DNA of 64,000 nt from Burkholderia territorii (GCF_902833055.1 NZ_CADFEJ010000027.1:1-64000), one strand, 5' to 3'. Positions 9,765 through 18,813 are shown, counted from the stretch's first letter. Notes: generated by a model from the letters alone, not told the origin. Translations and numbers: made by a program.

Positions 9765-10216
9765 GCGAAGTACCCCTCGTCGATCTGCGTGAGGGCTTCT
9801 TCGACGAGTCGCGCGCCATGCTCGGTACTCGACATGTCGAGCGACGTGCGTCCGCCGAAGCGCTGGAGCCCGTTACGCAGCCACGCCATCGCCTTGTCCT
9901 GGTCGCCGAATGTGGCCGTCGCCTGCGCGACGATGCGTGCCAGCCGGATCGCCTTGTCGGACTCCTCCGGCGACAGGCGCTCGTGCGCCTGCCGGCGATG
10001 GCTCAGCGTGCGTCGCGGGATGATGAACGCGAGTTCGTCCGACTTCAGGCCGCGTTCCGACAGCCGGTCGATCACCGAAACGTCGACGCGCGCGCTCGCA
10101 AGCTCGGCGAGATCGGCACCCGAGCGCACGCGAATCGCGAGCAGTTGCTCGAGGATCGTGAACTCGGTTTGGCGCGGGTGCGCGACGCCTGACGGATGGA
10201 ATGCGATCGTGCTCAT
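9761..10216 (-). CDS. Xre/MbcA/ParS-type antitoxin (DUF2384)
   Basis: A 151-aa antitoxin of the Xre/MbcA/ParS family. It has an N-terminal helix-turn-helix-like region (SVIDRLSERGLKSDELAFIIPRRTLSHRR) and a C-terminal DUF2384 toxin-binding region ending in the typical WLRNGLQRFGGRTSLDMSSTEHGARLVEEAL. It precedes and overlaps the RES toxin gene, the usual order for this module. It should neutralise the toxin by direct binding and may repress its own promoter in the upstream gap. The ParS in the family name is unrelated to centromere parS sites. Confidence 0.88.
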   Translation of the reverse strand: MSTIAFHPSGVAHPRQTEFTILEQLLAIRVRSGADLAELASARVDVSVIDRLSERGLKSDELAFIIPRRTLSHRRQAHERLSPEESDKAIRLARIVAQATATFGDQDKAMAWLRNGLQRFGGRTSLDMSSTEHGARLVEEALTQIDEGYFA

Positions 10217-10579
10217 GGCTCTTCTCCGGCAATTTGCCCAATCATTATAGGCGTTTTGCCGGCGACGGGCGAATGCCGTACTCGACCTTCCGATGGCGCA
10301 GTGGTTGTGAGCGTCGGCGAAACGGGCTCGTAGCCCCGAGCCGTCACGGGTGACGTCACGAAGTTGTCACGTAACAATTTTTCTGAGAAATACCAGCAAC
10401 CCTTGATCATCACATCGGGCACGCCCCAAATCATCAGTCAAAAACGCTCGATCGTTTACCCAGTTGCAATAATCATTCGCTGGAACGCGTATTTCCGTCC
10501 GGTATCGCGATCGCTACGATGCAATCAACCGCTCAACGCAACAAGCGAAGCGCGAAATCCACGAAAACCGGAGGTCGTC
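10217..10579. other. divergent promoter region
   Basis: About 360 bp between the toxin-antitoxin operon (minus) and a DUF4148 gene (plus). It must hold both promoters. The one striking sequence is a degenerate copy of the parS-like palindrome at 10363-10378. No open frame here is supported. Confidence 0.5.
10363..10378. promoter_or_regulatory. degenerate parS-like site
   Basis: GTTGTCACGTAACAAT matches 14 of 16 positions of the palindrome GTTGTCACGTGACAAC found upstream of parA. It lies in an intergenic gap 12 kb from the main cluster. Whether ParB binds it is unknown. Confidence 0.4.
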
Positions 10580-10891
10580 ATGAAGTCGTTCATCTACGCA
10601 GTCGCCGCTGCCGCTGCCCTGTCCACATCTGTCGGCGCATTCGCTCAGTCGAACTCGTCGAACCAACTGACTCGCGCCCAGGTCCGCGCAGAACTCGTCC
10701 AGCTCGAGCAGGCCGGGTACAAGCCGGAAGTCTCCGACGTCCACTATCCGAATGCGCTGCAGACCGCACAGGCACGCGTGACGAACAGCGACGCAACGGG
10801 TTACGGCGCGCAAGCCGCGGCCGGTGTACGCACCGGCCGCGCGATCGCGGTCAAGCAGAACGCTCGCGACTCCGTGTATTTCGGTCAGTAA
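10580..10891 (+). CDS. DUF4148 domain secreted protein
   Basis: A 103-aa exported protein. The start at 10580 is fixed by GGAGG 8 nt upstream and a signal peptide (MKSFIYAVAAAAALSTSVGA-FAQ). The mature part has the DUF4148 pattern: LTRAQVRAELVQLEQAGYKP, then D..YP..LQ.A. This family of short periplasmic proteins is strongly expanded in Burkholderiaceae and has no known function. The gene is followed by its own terminator at 10941. A second, more diverged DUF4148-like protein is at 16079. Confidence 0.85.
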   Translation: MKSFIYAVAAAAALSTSVGAFAQSNSSNQLTRAQVRAELVQLEQAGYKPEVSDVHYPNALQTAQARVTNSDATGYGAQAAAGVRTGRAIAVKQNARDSVYFGQ

Positions 10892-10940
10892 GTCAGTAAG
10901 GCCGCCGAATGCGGCGCGTACACGATACGCCCGCGGCAAA

Positions 10941-10980
10941 CGAAACACCCCGCTCCCGTTCATCGGGGCGGGGTGTTTCG
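10941..10980. terminator. rho-independent terminator
   Basis: A 13-bp perfect stem (CGAAACACCCCGC and complement) with further CCC/GGG pairing inside follows the DUF4148 gene by about 50 bp. The right arm ends in GTTTCG, giving a short T tract. Confidence 0.8.
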
Positions 10981-11208
10981 CTTTCGGTCCCCGCGACATG
11001 CGCGCGTCACGAAGCTCGACCGCTGCGAGGATGCGGGTCGGCCCCGCAATGCGACCTTCACGCGGCCCGCCAGCGTTTGCGCATAGAATGGCCGCGTGGT
11101 CGGCGCCGGCCGAGCGAATGCGAGCGAAGCCTCGACCTACCGGGCATACCGCACTCGCCGGCCGCCCCGATGCCGCACGCATCGCATTTTTCGAAAAGGA
11201 GCGGTTTC

Positions 11209-11919
11209 ATGTCTCAAACATCCGGTTCCATGATCACGTTTCGCCGTCCGGACGGCCAGGAACTGCAGGGCTACCTCGCCACGCCGGAAAAGACCGAGGG
11301 CGCGCCCGCGGTCGTCGTCATCCAGGAATGGTGGGGGCTGAATGACCAGATCCGCGGCGTTGCCGACCGCCTCGCGCGCTGCGGCTACTTCGCGCTCGTG
11401 CCCGACCTGTATCGCGGCAAGTCGACGGTCGAGGAGGAAGAAGCGCACCACCTGATGACGGGGCTCGATTTCGGCGACGCGGCATCGCAGGACATCCCCG
11501 GCGCGGTGCAATACCTGAAGACGCGCGCATCGCGCGTGGCAATCACCGGTTTCTGCATGGGCGGCGCTCTCACGCTGCTGTCGCTGCAGTTCGCCGATGC
11601 GCACGCCGGCGTCACTTGGTATGGCTTCCCCCCGCTCGACTACCTCGATCCGTCGAAGATCAAGGTGCCGCTGATGGGTCACTGGGGCACGCAGGATGCA
11701 TTCTTTGCGATCGACCAGGTCGATGCGCTGGAAAAGAAGCTGGCCGACGCAAAGGTCGACCTCGAATTCCACCGCTACCTCGCGCATCACGCGTTTGCGA
11801 ATGAAACGGCCGTCGGCCCGGGCCGCATCGGCGGCACGCAATTCGATCCGGTGTGGTCGCAGATTGCGTGGGATCGCACACTCACGTTCTTCGGGCGCAC
11901 GCTCTGGGACAAGCAGTAA
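11209..11919 (+). CDS. dienelactone hydrolase family protein
   Basis: A 236-aa alpha/beta-hydrolase of the dienelactone hydrolase family. Catalytic elements are visible in order: IQEWWGLN (the conserved Glu), ITGFCMGGAL (nucleophile Cys in GxCxG), HWGTQDAFF (Asp) and YLAHHAFANE (His). The family hydrolyses dienelactones from chloroaromatic degradation or related esters, and no aromatic-degradation genes lie alongside, so the substrate is open. The start at 11209 has AAAAGGAG 10 nt upstream. It is monocistronic, with a terminator hairpin at 11962. Confidence 0.88.
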   Translation: MSQTSGSMITFRRPDGQELQGYLATPEKTEGAPAVVVIQEWWGLNDQIRGVADRLARCGYFALVPDLYRGKSTVEEEEAHHLMTGLDFGDAASQDIPGAVQYLKTRASRVAITGFCMGGALTLLSLQFADAHAGVTWYGFPPLDYLDPSKIKVPLMGHWGTQDAFFAIDQVDALEKKLADAKVDLEFHRYLAHHAFANETAVGPGRIGGTQFDPVWSQIAWDRTLTFFGRTLWDKQ

Positions 11920-11961
11920 GCGGATCCGCGCCGCTGCCGGGCAGCGATGCCCATGAAGCGA

Positions 11962-11989
11962 AACGCCACGGACTTGCAGCCGTGGCGTT
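11962..11989. terminator. rho-independent terminator
   Basis: A 10-bp stem (AACGCCACGG and complement) with an 8-nt loop about 40 bp after the dienelactone hydrolase stop codon, followed by TGTCGTTT. The rest of the gap to 12229 shows no supported gene. Confidence 0.75.
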
Positions 11990-12229
11990 GTCGTTTCATG
12001 GAGCGAATTCGTGGTGCAGCCGCCTCGCGCGTGACGGGTTCGAAACCGGCGCACGCACTGTGGAATACGAGTGCCACGGAGGAGGCCGAATACTCAGGGC
12101 TCCGAAATTCCGGCTGTGCCCCGATCATCAATTTCGGACTACGGAATAACGGGCACAGCAGAACGTCAATTCACGGGCAACGTTCGATCGCCGAGTCGCT
12201 CGACCCGGCACTCGTTGTCCGGCCTTCGT

Positions 12230-13171
12230 TCACGACTCGCAGGATCCTCGTAGCGCCGCCTCGTCGGCAGACAGCATTTCCGGCACGCATTCGCGCAGGA
12301 AATCGACGAACGTGCGGATCTTTGCGTCGAGGTACTGGCGCGATGCATAGAGCGTGTAGACCGTCAGCTTCTGCAGCCGGTACTCCGGCAACACGCGAAC
12401 CAGCGCGCCGCTCGCCAGGGCCGGTACGGCAGTCGACATCGGTAACGAGCCGATCCCGAGGCCCGCGCGCAATGCGGCGCCGAGTGCATCGGCGATATTG
12501 ACCTGAAAATCCGGAAGCGGCAGTTCGAAGGTTTCGCGACCGTTGGGGCCGTCGAGATGCCACCGGTCGCGCGGAAAGATCGGCGTGACGATCTGCAGGC
12601 AGGCATGCGATTCGAGATCGCGCACGGTGCGCGGCGTGCCGCGCGCCTTGAGGTATGCCGGTGACGCACACAGCACGCTGTGCACATCGCCGAGCCGCTG
12701 CGACACCAGCCCCGAGTCGGGCAGTTCCGTCGTGCTCAGTTGCAGCGACACGTCGTAGCCTTCGTCGATGATGTCGGGCACGTGCTGCGACAGCGTAAGC
12801 TCGACGGCCACCGACGGATAGCGTTCCCGGTATCGCACCACCGCAGGCACCAGGTAGGCCTGACCGAAACTGGTCGTCGCATGCACATGCAGGCGGCCGG
12901 ACGGCTTCGCCTGCGCGTCAGCCGCCTCGGCCTCCGCTTCGTCGATATAACCGAGGATGCGCTGGCAGCGGTCGAGATAGCGCTGTCCGGCATCGGTCAA
13001 TGCGATGCGGCGCGTGCTCCGATTGAGCAGGCGGGTGCGCAGGTGCGTTTCGAGTTGCGCGACCGAACGCGATGCGTAGGCGGTGGTGATGTCCAGGCGC
13101 TGGGCCGCGCTCGTGAAGCTGCCCTCCTCCGCCACCCGGACGAAAATGCGCATCATCTGTAACGTGTCCAT
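12230..13171 (-). CDS. LysR-family transcriptional regulator
   Basis: A 313-aa LysR regulator. The start at 13171 (MDTLQMMRIFVRVAEEGSFT) is preceded by CGGGGAC and matches the normal family start; an extra 34 in-frame residues upstream are not family-like. The N-terminal winged helix (residues about 1-60) has the usual SAAQRLDITTAYASRSVAQLE recognition region, and the C-terminal part is a periplasmic-binding-protein-like effector domain. The sequence is close to the group of LysR proteins that carry ALGAALRAGLGIGSLP. The target is unknown, since no divergent gene is adjacent. Confidence 0.9.
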   Translation of the reverse strand: MDTLQMMRIFVRVAEEGSFTSAAQRLDITTAYASRSVAQLETHLRTRLLNRSTRRIALTDAGQRYLDRCQRILGYIDEAEAEAADAQAKPSGRLHVHATTSFGQAYLVPAVVRYRERYPSVAVELTLSQHVPDIIDEGYDVSLQLSTTELPDSGLVSQRLGDVHSVLCASPAYLKARGTPRTVRDLESHACLQIVTPIFPRDRWHLDGPNGRETFELPLPDFQVNIADALGAALRAGLGIGSLPMSTAVPALASGALVRVLPEYRLQKLTVYTLYASRQYLDAKIRTFVDFLRECVPEMLSADEAALRGSCES

Positions 13172-13385
13172 CGACATGTCCCCGGGATTGAAGTCGCCTT
13201 GCAGCGGCGCCCGCCCCGGCACGTTCCGGTCTGGCGCGAATTGTGCGGAACAGTACCGCAGCGGTGCAGGCATGTCCAGTTTGCCGTGCGCCGCGTCGGC
13301 GGGCGATCGCGGATGCGACGCACCGTTTCGAAGGATGGTCGGTAACGCATCGTTGCAGGCCGCATCGCGGCCTGCCGGGTCGCAC

Positions 13386-14675
13386 TCAGGCCGGGTCGAA
13401 GGGATTGCTCAGCACGATCGTGTCGTCGCGCTCGGCGCCGGTCGTGATCATCGACACGGGCACACCCGCGATCGCCTCGACGCGCGCGATGAAATCCTGG
13501 GCGGCACGCGGCAGCGCTGCACGCTCGCGTACACCCTTCACGGTACCGTCCCATCCGGTGAACGTTTCGTAGACGGGCGTTGCGCGCGCCTGCGCATCAA
13601 GATTCGACGGCAGATGGTCGACGCGGGCGCCGTCAAGTTCGTAGCCGACGCACAGCTCGATCGAACTGACGCCGTCGAGCACGTCGAGCTTGGTAAGCGC
13701 GAGAGAATCGATGCCCGATATCCGGACAGCCTGTCGCAGCTGTGCGGCATCGAGCCATCCGCAGCGGCGCGGCCGGCCCGTGTTGACGCCGAATTCTCGC
13801 CCGCGTTCGCGCAGCGTTTCGCCGGTGGCGTCGGTCAGTTCGGTGAGGAACGGCCCGCCACCGACGCGTGTCGCGTACGCCTTGGTCACGCCGAGCACAT
13901 GGCCGAGTTTCGACGCGCCGAGGCCCGTGCCGGCCGCTGCGGCCGATGCAACGGTGCCCGACGACGTCACGAATGGATACGTACCCCAGTCGATGTCGAG
14001 CATCACGGCCTGCGAGCCCTCGAACAAGATGCGCTCGCCGCGGTCGTTCGCGTCGTTGAGATCCGCCCACACCGGCCGCACGAACGGGAGGATCTTCGGC
14101 GCGATGTCGACCAGCGTTGCCAGCATCGCATCACGCGAGCACGGCTCGAGCCCCAGACCGCGGAACCATGCGTTGTGGTGCTCGACCAGCACATCGAGCT
14201 TGTCGGCAAGGCGGACCGGCTCGGCCAGATCCGCAACCCGCAGCCCGCGACGCCCGACCTTGTCCTCGTAAGCTGGGCCAATTCCGCGCAGCGTGGTGCC
14301 GATGGGTTCGCGACGCAGCCGCTCCTGCGCCTGGTCGATCGCACGGTGGATCGGCAGGACCAGCGTGGCGTTCTCCGCGATCGACAGGTTGTCGGGCGTT
14401 ACCGACAATCCGAGCTCGGCCATTCGGCCGATCTCGGCCAGCAGCGCTTCCGGATCGAGCGCCACGCCGTTGCCGATCACGCCCCGCTTGCCGCGCACGA
14501 TGCCGCTCGGCAGCAGCGCAAGCTTGTACGTCTTGTCGCCGACGACCAGCGTATGGCCCGCGTTGTGGCCGCCGTTGTAGCGTGCGACGAGATCGGCCTG
14601 CGCCGCCAGCCAGTCCACGACGCGCCCCTTGCCTTCATCACCCCATTGGGCGCCCACCACGACCACGTTCGGCAT
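13386..14675 (-). CDS. purA: adenylosuccinate synthetase
   Basis: A full-length 429-aa PurA. It joins IMP and aspartate with GTP to form adenylosuccinate in AMP synthesis. Signature motifs are present: QWGDEGKGR (P-loop and catalytic Asp), [11 protein letters not shown] (catalytic His), [15 protein letters not shown] and TGRPRRCGW, with LTKLDVLDG binding GTP. The flanking genes are regulators rather than purine genes, and the gene sits close to a secondary origin. It is therefore probably a paralogue of a main-chromosome purA (inference). It is transcribed away from a GcvA-like regulator whose divergent promoter carries a clear palindrome. Confidence 0.93.
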   Translation of the reverse strand: MPNVVVVGAQWGDEGKGRVVDWLAAQADLVARYNGGHNAGHTLVVGDKTYKLALLPSGIVRGKRGVIGNGVALDPEALLAEIGRMAELGLSVTPDNLSIAENATLVLPIHRAIDQAQERLRREPIGTTLRGIGPAYEDKVGRRGLRVADLAEPVRLADKLDVLVEHHNAWFRGLGLEPCSRDAMLATLVDIAPKILPFVRPVWADLNDANDRGERILFEGSQAVMLDIDWGTYPFVTSSGTVASAAAAGTGLGASKLGHVLGVTKAYATRVGGGPFLTELTDATGETLRERGREFGVNTGRPRRCGWLDAAQLRQAVRISGIDSLALTKLDVLDGVSSIELCVGYELDGARVDHLPSNLDAQARATPVYETFTGWDGTVKGVRERAALPRAAQDFIARVEAIAGVPVSMITTGAERDDTIVLSNPFDPA

Positions 14676-14784
14676 GCTCCATCCTCCATGTGAGAAATCC
14701 AGACATCTATTCCGGCCTGATCGGCCGTTTATGTGCCATATTGGCGGAGCAGGATCACCCGATCAAACGATTAAATCTGAGCAG

Positions 14785-14807
14785 TCGCGTGAGTAAATAT
14801 CACGCGA
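14785..14807. promoter_or_regulatory. palindromic operator candidate between purA and gcvA-like gene
   Basis: The inverted repeat TCGCGTGA-7 nt-TCACGCGA has perfect 8-bp arms. It lies 9 bp before the start of the LysR gene and 110 bp from the purA start. Position and AT-rich spacer fit a LysR-type autoregulatory site. Confidence 0.55.
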
Positions 14808-14815
14808 AGCAATGT

Positions 14816-15730
14816 ATGGCCCGACGACTCCCTCCATTGAATTCGCTGCGCGCGTTCGAAGCCGCGGCCCGCCTCGGCAGTTTCACGCTTGCCGCCGACG
14901 AGCTGTGCGTGACGCACGGCGCGATCAGCCGGCATGTTCAGCAGTTGGAGACATGGCTTGGCCGCGCGTTGTTCGAGCGGCACAACCGGCGCGTCGAATT
15001 GACCGATGCCGGCCGCCTGTACCTCGCCGAGGTCGGTGCATCGTTCGATCGGATCGCGCTCGCCACCGCGCAGCATTTCGGCCAGGGGCGGCAGCGTGTG
15101 CTGCGCGTCAGTGCGCCCGCGACCTTCTCGCTGCGCTGGCTCGTGCCGAAGCTGTCGTCGTTTCAGGTCGCGCATCCGGCCGTCGAGGTGCGGCTGTCGA
15201 CATCGAACGACCCGATCGAGAGGCTGCGCGACAAGGTCGACCTGATCGTGCGCGGCGGCCCGCAGGCTGTGGACGGATATGTTGCCGAGGAGTTTCTATC
15301 CGAGATCCGGCTGCCGGTATGCGCGCCAAAGTTGCTCGAGGGCCGGACGTTGCGTACGCCGGCCGATCTCGCCGGTTTCACGCTCCTGCATGCGGCCACC
15401 TATCCAGGCATGTGGCCCGAGTGGCTCGCGGCAGCGGGCCATGCAAACCTGGTACCCCGGCATTCGCTCACGCTCGAGCATTTCTATCTGACGCTGCAAG
15501 GCGCGCTCGACGGCCTCGGCGTCGCGATGGGCCCGATCGCACTCGTCGCGGATGACATAGCGGAGGGCCGGCTGGTGCAGCCGTTCAGCGAACCGGCATT
15601 GCCCCCGTGGCGCTATTTCACTTACGTGCCGACTGCGCGCGCGGAAGACGAAGCCGTGCGGGCATTCAAGGACTGGCTGAAAGCGACGGGGAACGCAGCG
15701 GCGAACGCGCGGCATCAAACAAGTCGGTAA
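14816..15730 (+). CDS. LysR-family regulator, GcvA-like
   Basis: A 304-aa LysR regulator of the GcvA group. It opens RRLPPLNSLRAFEAAARLGSFTLAADELCVTHGAISRHVQQLE, the diagnostic GcvA-like start. The effector domain runs from about residue 95, with VDLIVRGG and the WPEWLAAAG segment typical of the group. I use the ATG at 14816; no strong ribosome-binding site is evident. It is divergent from purA with a palindrome in between, so purA is its most likely target, although GcvA-type proteins usually regulate amino-acid or beta-lactam resistance genes. Confidence 0.88.
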   Translation: MARRLPPLNSLRAFEAAARLGSFTLAADELCVTHGAISRHVQQLETWLGRALFERHNRRVELTDAGRLYLAEVGASFDRIALATAQHFGQGRQRVLRVSAPATFSLRWLVPKLSSFQVAHPAVEVRLSTSNDPIERLRDKVDLIVRGGPQAVDGYVAEEFLSEIRLPVCAPKLLEGRTLRTPADLAGFTLLHAATYPGMWPEWLAAAGHANLVPRHSLTLEHFYLTLQGALDGLGVAMGPIALVADDIAEGRLVQPFSEPALPPWRYFTYVPTARAEDEAVRAFKDWLKATGNAAANARHQTSR

Positions 15731-16035
15731 GTCGGCGATCAGTTACGCGACGCGCATCCGCTCGATTGGTGCGGGCTTTGTGTGTCTTTACGTGGAACCG
15801 TATTGCGCGTGCATGATCGATCTTCGTTCGTGAGGCCTCGAGCGATCTGATGTGTTCCGTAGGATTCCTCAGATACTAAACAAGAAGAATGATACTTGCC
15901 ATTCGCTGAGAGTAGAAAGATTCGACGCTTCGAGATACGCGTTCACGGCGTCATAAAAAAGGACAACGATTCAATTGATCGAGATGTCGAACCTGCATGT
16001 CGCCCGTCGCGCATCGCATTTCGGTAGCACAAACG
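15731..16035. other. intergenic region
   Basis: About 300 bp between the GcvA-like gene and the terminator at 16036. It is AT-richer than its surroundings around 15880-15980 and contains no supported gene or hairpin. Confidence 0.5.
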
Positions 16036-16063
16036 ACAAACCCCGGCGCGAGCCGGGGTTTGT
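16036..16063. terminator. rho-independent terminator
   Basis: A 12-bp perfect stem (ACAAACCCCGGC and complement) with a 4-nt loop lies 16 bp after the stop of the minus-strand gene at 16079. On that strand the hairpin ends in TTTGTCGTTTGT. Confidence 0.85.
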
Positions 16064-16078
16064 GTCGTGGGAGAACGC

Positions 16079-16405
16079 TTATTGGCTTGCGCCAGCGGCC
16101 TCGCCTGCCTTCTTCTCGGCATTCTGCAGATTCTGCGGATAGTTCGGATCGTTGGCCGCCGGCTTGTAACCAGCGTCTTCGAGTTTCTTCAGTTCGGCGT
16201 TGTTCTTCGCACGAGCTGCCTTGTGTTCGGCTTTGCGTTTTGCGCGTGCTGCCTTGCGTGCTTCACGCTTTGCGGCTTTCGCATCCGATGCGGCGGATGC
16301 TGCCGGTGCGCTGGCGTCGGTCTGCGCGAACACCGGAGCGGCCGAGCCGAAGAGGAACGCTGCTGCCGTAGCAGCCAGCGTCAGTTTTTTGATCTGGATT
16401 CGCAT
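16079..16405 (-). CDS. DUF4148-like secreted protein, Lys/Ala-rich
   Basis: A 108-aa exported protein with signal peptide MRIQIKKLTLAATAAAFLFG...APVFA-Q. A strongly basic Lys/Arg/Ala segment (residues about 40-68) follows, then a C-terminal motif KKLEDAGYKPAANDPNYPQN. That motif matches the DUF4148 block of the protein at 10580 (L..AGYKP...D..YP..LQ.A). The basic repeat suggests a periplasmic protein that binds an acidic partner or the cell wall, which is inference. It has its own terminator and a 5' gap containing its promoter. Confidence 0.8.
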   Translation of the reverse strand: MRIQIKKLTLAATAAAFLFGSAAPVFAQTDASAPAASAASDAKAAKREARKAARAKRKAEHKAARAKNNAELKKLEDAGYKPAANDPNYPQNLQNAEKKAGEAAGASQ

Positions 16406-17799
16406 CGCTGAACTCTCTTTTCTGATTGGTCACGGAGTGAAAGCACATCGAGATACCGCCCCTGCCCCTGATCAGTCTTCATGTGCGGTCAGGGCTTTTG
16501 CATCATAACCGCGTTGCAAAAAATGTGGCGTCATCGTGCAGACCTTCGTGGGGATACACGTATGGGAGACGTCGCATCGTCCCGCGGCTCGTCCGCTGAG
16601 CGTTTCGCAGGAGCCACGGCGATGCATCGTGCGCGCAACGAGAACGGTCGGCAGGAAGGTAGCGAAGCGGGTCGTTCCTTCGATACGGTGCAGATTGCCA
16701 TGGAAGATGAGATCGATTTCGGTGCCTCACGCCCTCGCACGACGCCGACTGTTTCATCTGTGGAATTTTCTGCTCGGCCAACGCGACCGTCGCTTCGTGA
16801 GCGGGATATGCAACCGAATTGCGGACCGGTGCGCCATTTTGCGATTCGCGGCCGCGTGAACGGCGGTTCCTCCCATAAACGACCACGATTCATTCCATAC
16901 CGAGCGCGCGGTGTTCTGGAGCGGGTCGACGATGCGGAGCGACCGATCGGGTAACCGATCATCGCATGCGTGGCTACCTGTCGGGTTCCATTCGTCACCG
17001 GTTGTGGGAGATGACCTCTACCTGTGAATGCGCCTTCCGCCTCTCGGCGGTGAACACCTCGGCGGGCATTCGTTCACGATCGGGCCTGGATCGCGAAAGC
17101 AGTCGTAGTGCGAATGCTTGGTGCGTGTCGTCGTACCGACTCCACGAAGTGTCTCGAGCCTGTGCGGCGACACATCCAGAGTTGCAGGCTGCCCCACAGC
17201 ATGTCGATTGGGTGACCGCGTCGGATGCCGAGGCTTCGTGCCTGCGGTTTGTTGATTCGACCGGCATTGGTCGACGAGATAGGTGAGCTTCTACAGGACC
17301 GGCGAGCTTTCAACGGTGAGAATTTTCGGGATGCGAGCGTGGATTCGACGAGGGTGAGCCATGTCAATGGCGTTGGTCTCACGCTGCGGCGGTCGCCTGG
17401 ACGATCCGGATCAGGCGCCCAGGTGGCGTCTCGCTGGGCACAGCGATGTGATTCTGGTCGCGTCGGTCGGAATACCGGTTCAAAGGTAGAAAATCGAGAT
17501 GCAGAACAAACGATGCGGGAGACGCGGATTTTGTCTGTGGAGAGGCCATTGGCTGGAAAGCGCCAGACAGATCAACCCGCGAACGCCGTAGAGTTTTCTA
17601 CGGCAGCGCCGACACAGAGGCCAAAAAAACGGCGCGAGAACGAATTCCAGCGATTTCCTACTGCGGAGACGAAGATCCGCTGTACCCGGGATCGGCCATG
17701 CCTACCGTCGAATCAGGGAAATCCCGTACGAGAGGCATACCGCTATGAGAGCTTTCCTGTCCCATAGATGGGAACCTATGTTCGGAAAAGAGGGCGTTG
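16406..17799. other. 1.4-kb gene-poor stretch leading into the origin
   Basis: No frame here is supported by a family match, consistent codon usage or a ribosome-binding site, although several frames stay open by chance because of GC content. A palindromic CCCATAgATGGG near 17761 already resembles half-iterons. The stretch is either decayed coding sequence or origin-flanking DNA. Confidence 0.5.
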
Positions 17800-18016
17800 C
17801 TCCCATAAGTTTCTACGTTTGGGTACCAGTTAGTGGGTACTCACCTTCGCCGAGAGCCTTGTCGGGCCTGAGACGCTTGCCAAATAAGGCGGAGATTGAG
17901 GGTCCGACAGGTGTCGCATCGAGTTTTGTAGGGCTCAGGGGGCGGTTGGAGCGTGCTTGGGTAGCGGTTTATGGGGGTCGTTTTTTTGTACATGCACACG
18001 TGTGTTTACATCTTTG

Positions 18017-18031
18017 GTAAACCACGTTTAC
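18017..18031. promoter_or_regulatory. palindrome in AT-rich part of the origin
   Basis: GTAAAC-cac-GTTTAC, a perfect 6-bp inverted repeat within the most AT-rich section of the iteron region. It could bind a host factor or regulate unwinding; no protein is assigned. Confidence 0.4.
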
Positions 18032-18182
18032 TTCTTTAACTACTTTTAGTCGGCTCACAGCCTTATCTGACAAGGGTTTGACGGGGGTTCGGTACCCATT
18101 TATGGGAGCACAGGCGGAAGAGTATGGGGCTTCAGGTCTGTGGATTTGGGGATTCGGGTACCGCGCTGTGGGAAATGAGGGC

Positions 18183-18191
18183 TGTGGATAT
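18183..18191 (-). promoter_or_regulatory. DnaA-box-like site
   Basis: TGTGGATAT on the plus strand reads ATATCCACA on the minus strand, 8 of 9 matches to the DnaA box TTATCCACA. A weaker 7-of-9 match lies at 18139-18147. Both are inside the iteron array. Confidence 0.45.
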
Positions 18192-18813
18192 GGGACACGC
18201 GTAGCCTGTTATGGGATTTTGACCCAAAAACGCCGAAGGTAGCCCTCTATGGGGCAATCCGCAGGTAGCCATTTATGGTGTGCTGTTCCCGATTCGCCTT
18301 CTCCGATGCCAACAGCATTTCTTCCTGGGTTGCCGGTTATGGGACCTCTTCAAGGTAGTCATTTATGGGTGCCCGCGCTGACAGAAGGATTTCGTCTCAC
18401 TTGCCCGTTAGGATCCAGGCTCCCATAGACAGGCGCAGCCCGGCGGAAAGGTAACCACCTATGGGGAAATCTTAAGGTAGTCGTTTGTGGGAGCTCTTTT
18501 CGTCGTCGATGCGCTATGGAAGCGAACATGCCGATCTGGCGGCGCTGGATAGGTACCCATTCATGGGACTGGCTAAAGGTAGCATCTTATGGGGGAATGC
18601 GATCCGTGTTGCAGGGCACCACGATTCCGGTTTGCCAATCGAGTTAGGCTGGACTTCCTCCCATAAGTGGGTACCTTTAGTCGGGCAAGTCTCGTGCCGG
18701 CTCGTATCTGATTCTGGCGACCGGATACACAGGTAGCAGGATGTGGGAGCTATTTTTGGTCGAAAGGTATATGGATATGGGGCGTTGCACAAATCTTAAA
18801 ACCTCAATTTTTC

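Larger units (their letters stand above)
17800..18782 (+). repeat. iteron array of the replication origin
   Basis: About 17 copies of a 17-bp iteron with consensus GGTAGCCATTTATGGGA. Forward copies start at 17822, 17960, 18091, 18157, 18200, 18238, 18264, 18328, 18354, 18450, 18476, 18552, 18578, 18732 and 18766. Inverted copies lie at 17800-17816 and 18659-18675, and a half copy near 18420. Four pairs (18238/18264, 18328/18354, 18450/18476, 18552/18578) repeat with exactly 26 bp. The array lies directly upstream of the Rep_3-type initiator gene, which is the standard arrangement for iteron-controlled replication. Confidence 0.92.

Noticed and set aside
17745-18020. Plus-strand frame of about 91 codons overlapping the first iterons
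   Set aside because: It runs through inverted and direct iterons and has no family match; the repeats explain the sequence better.
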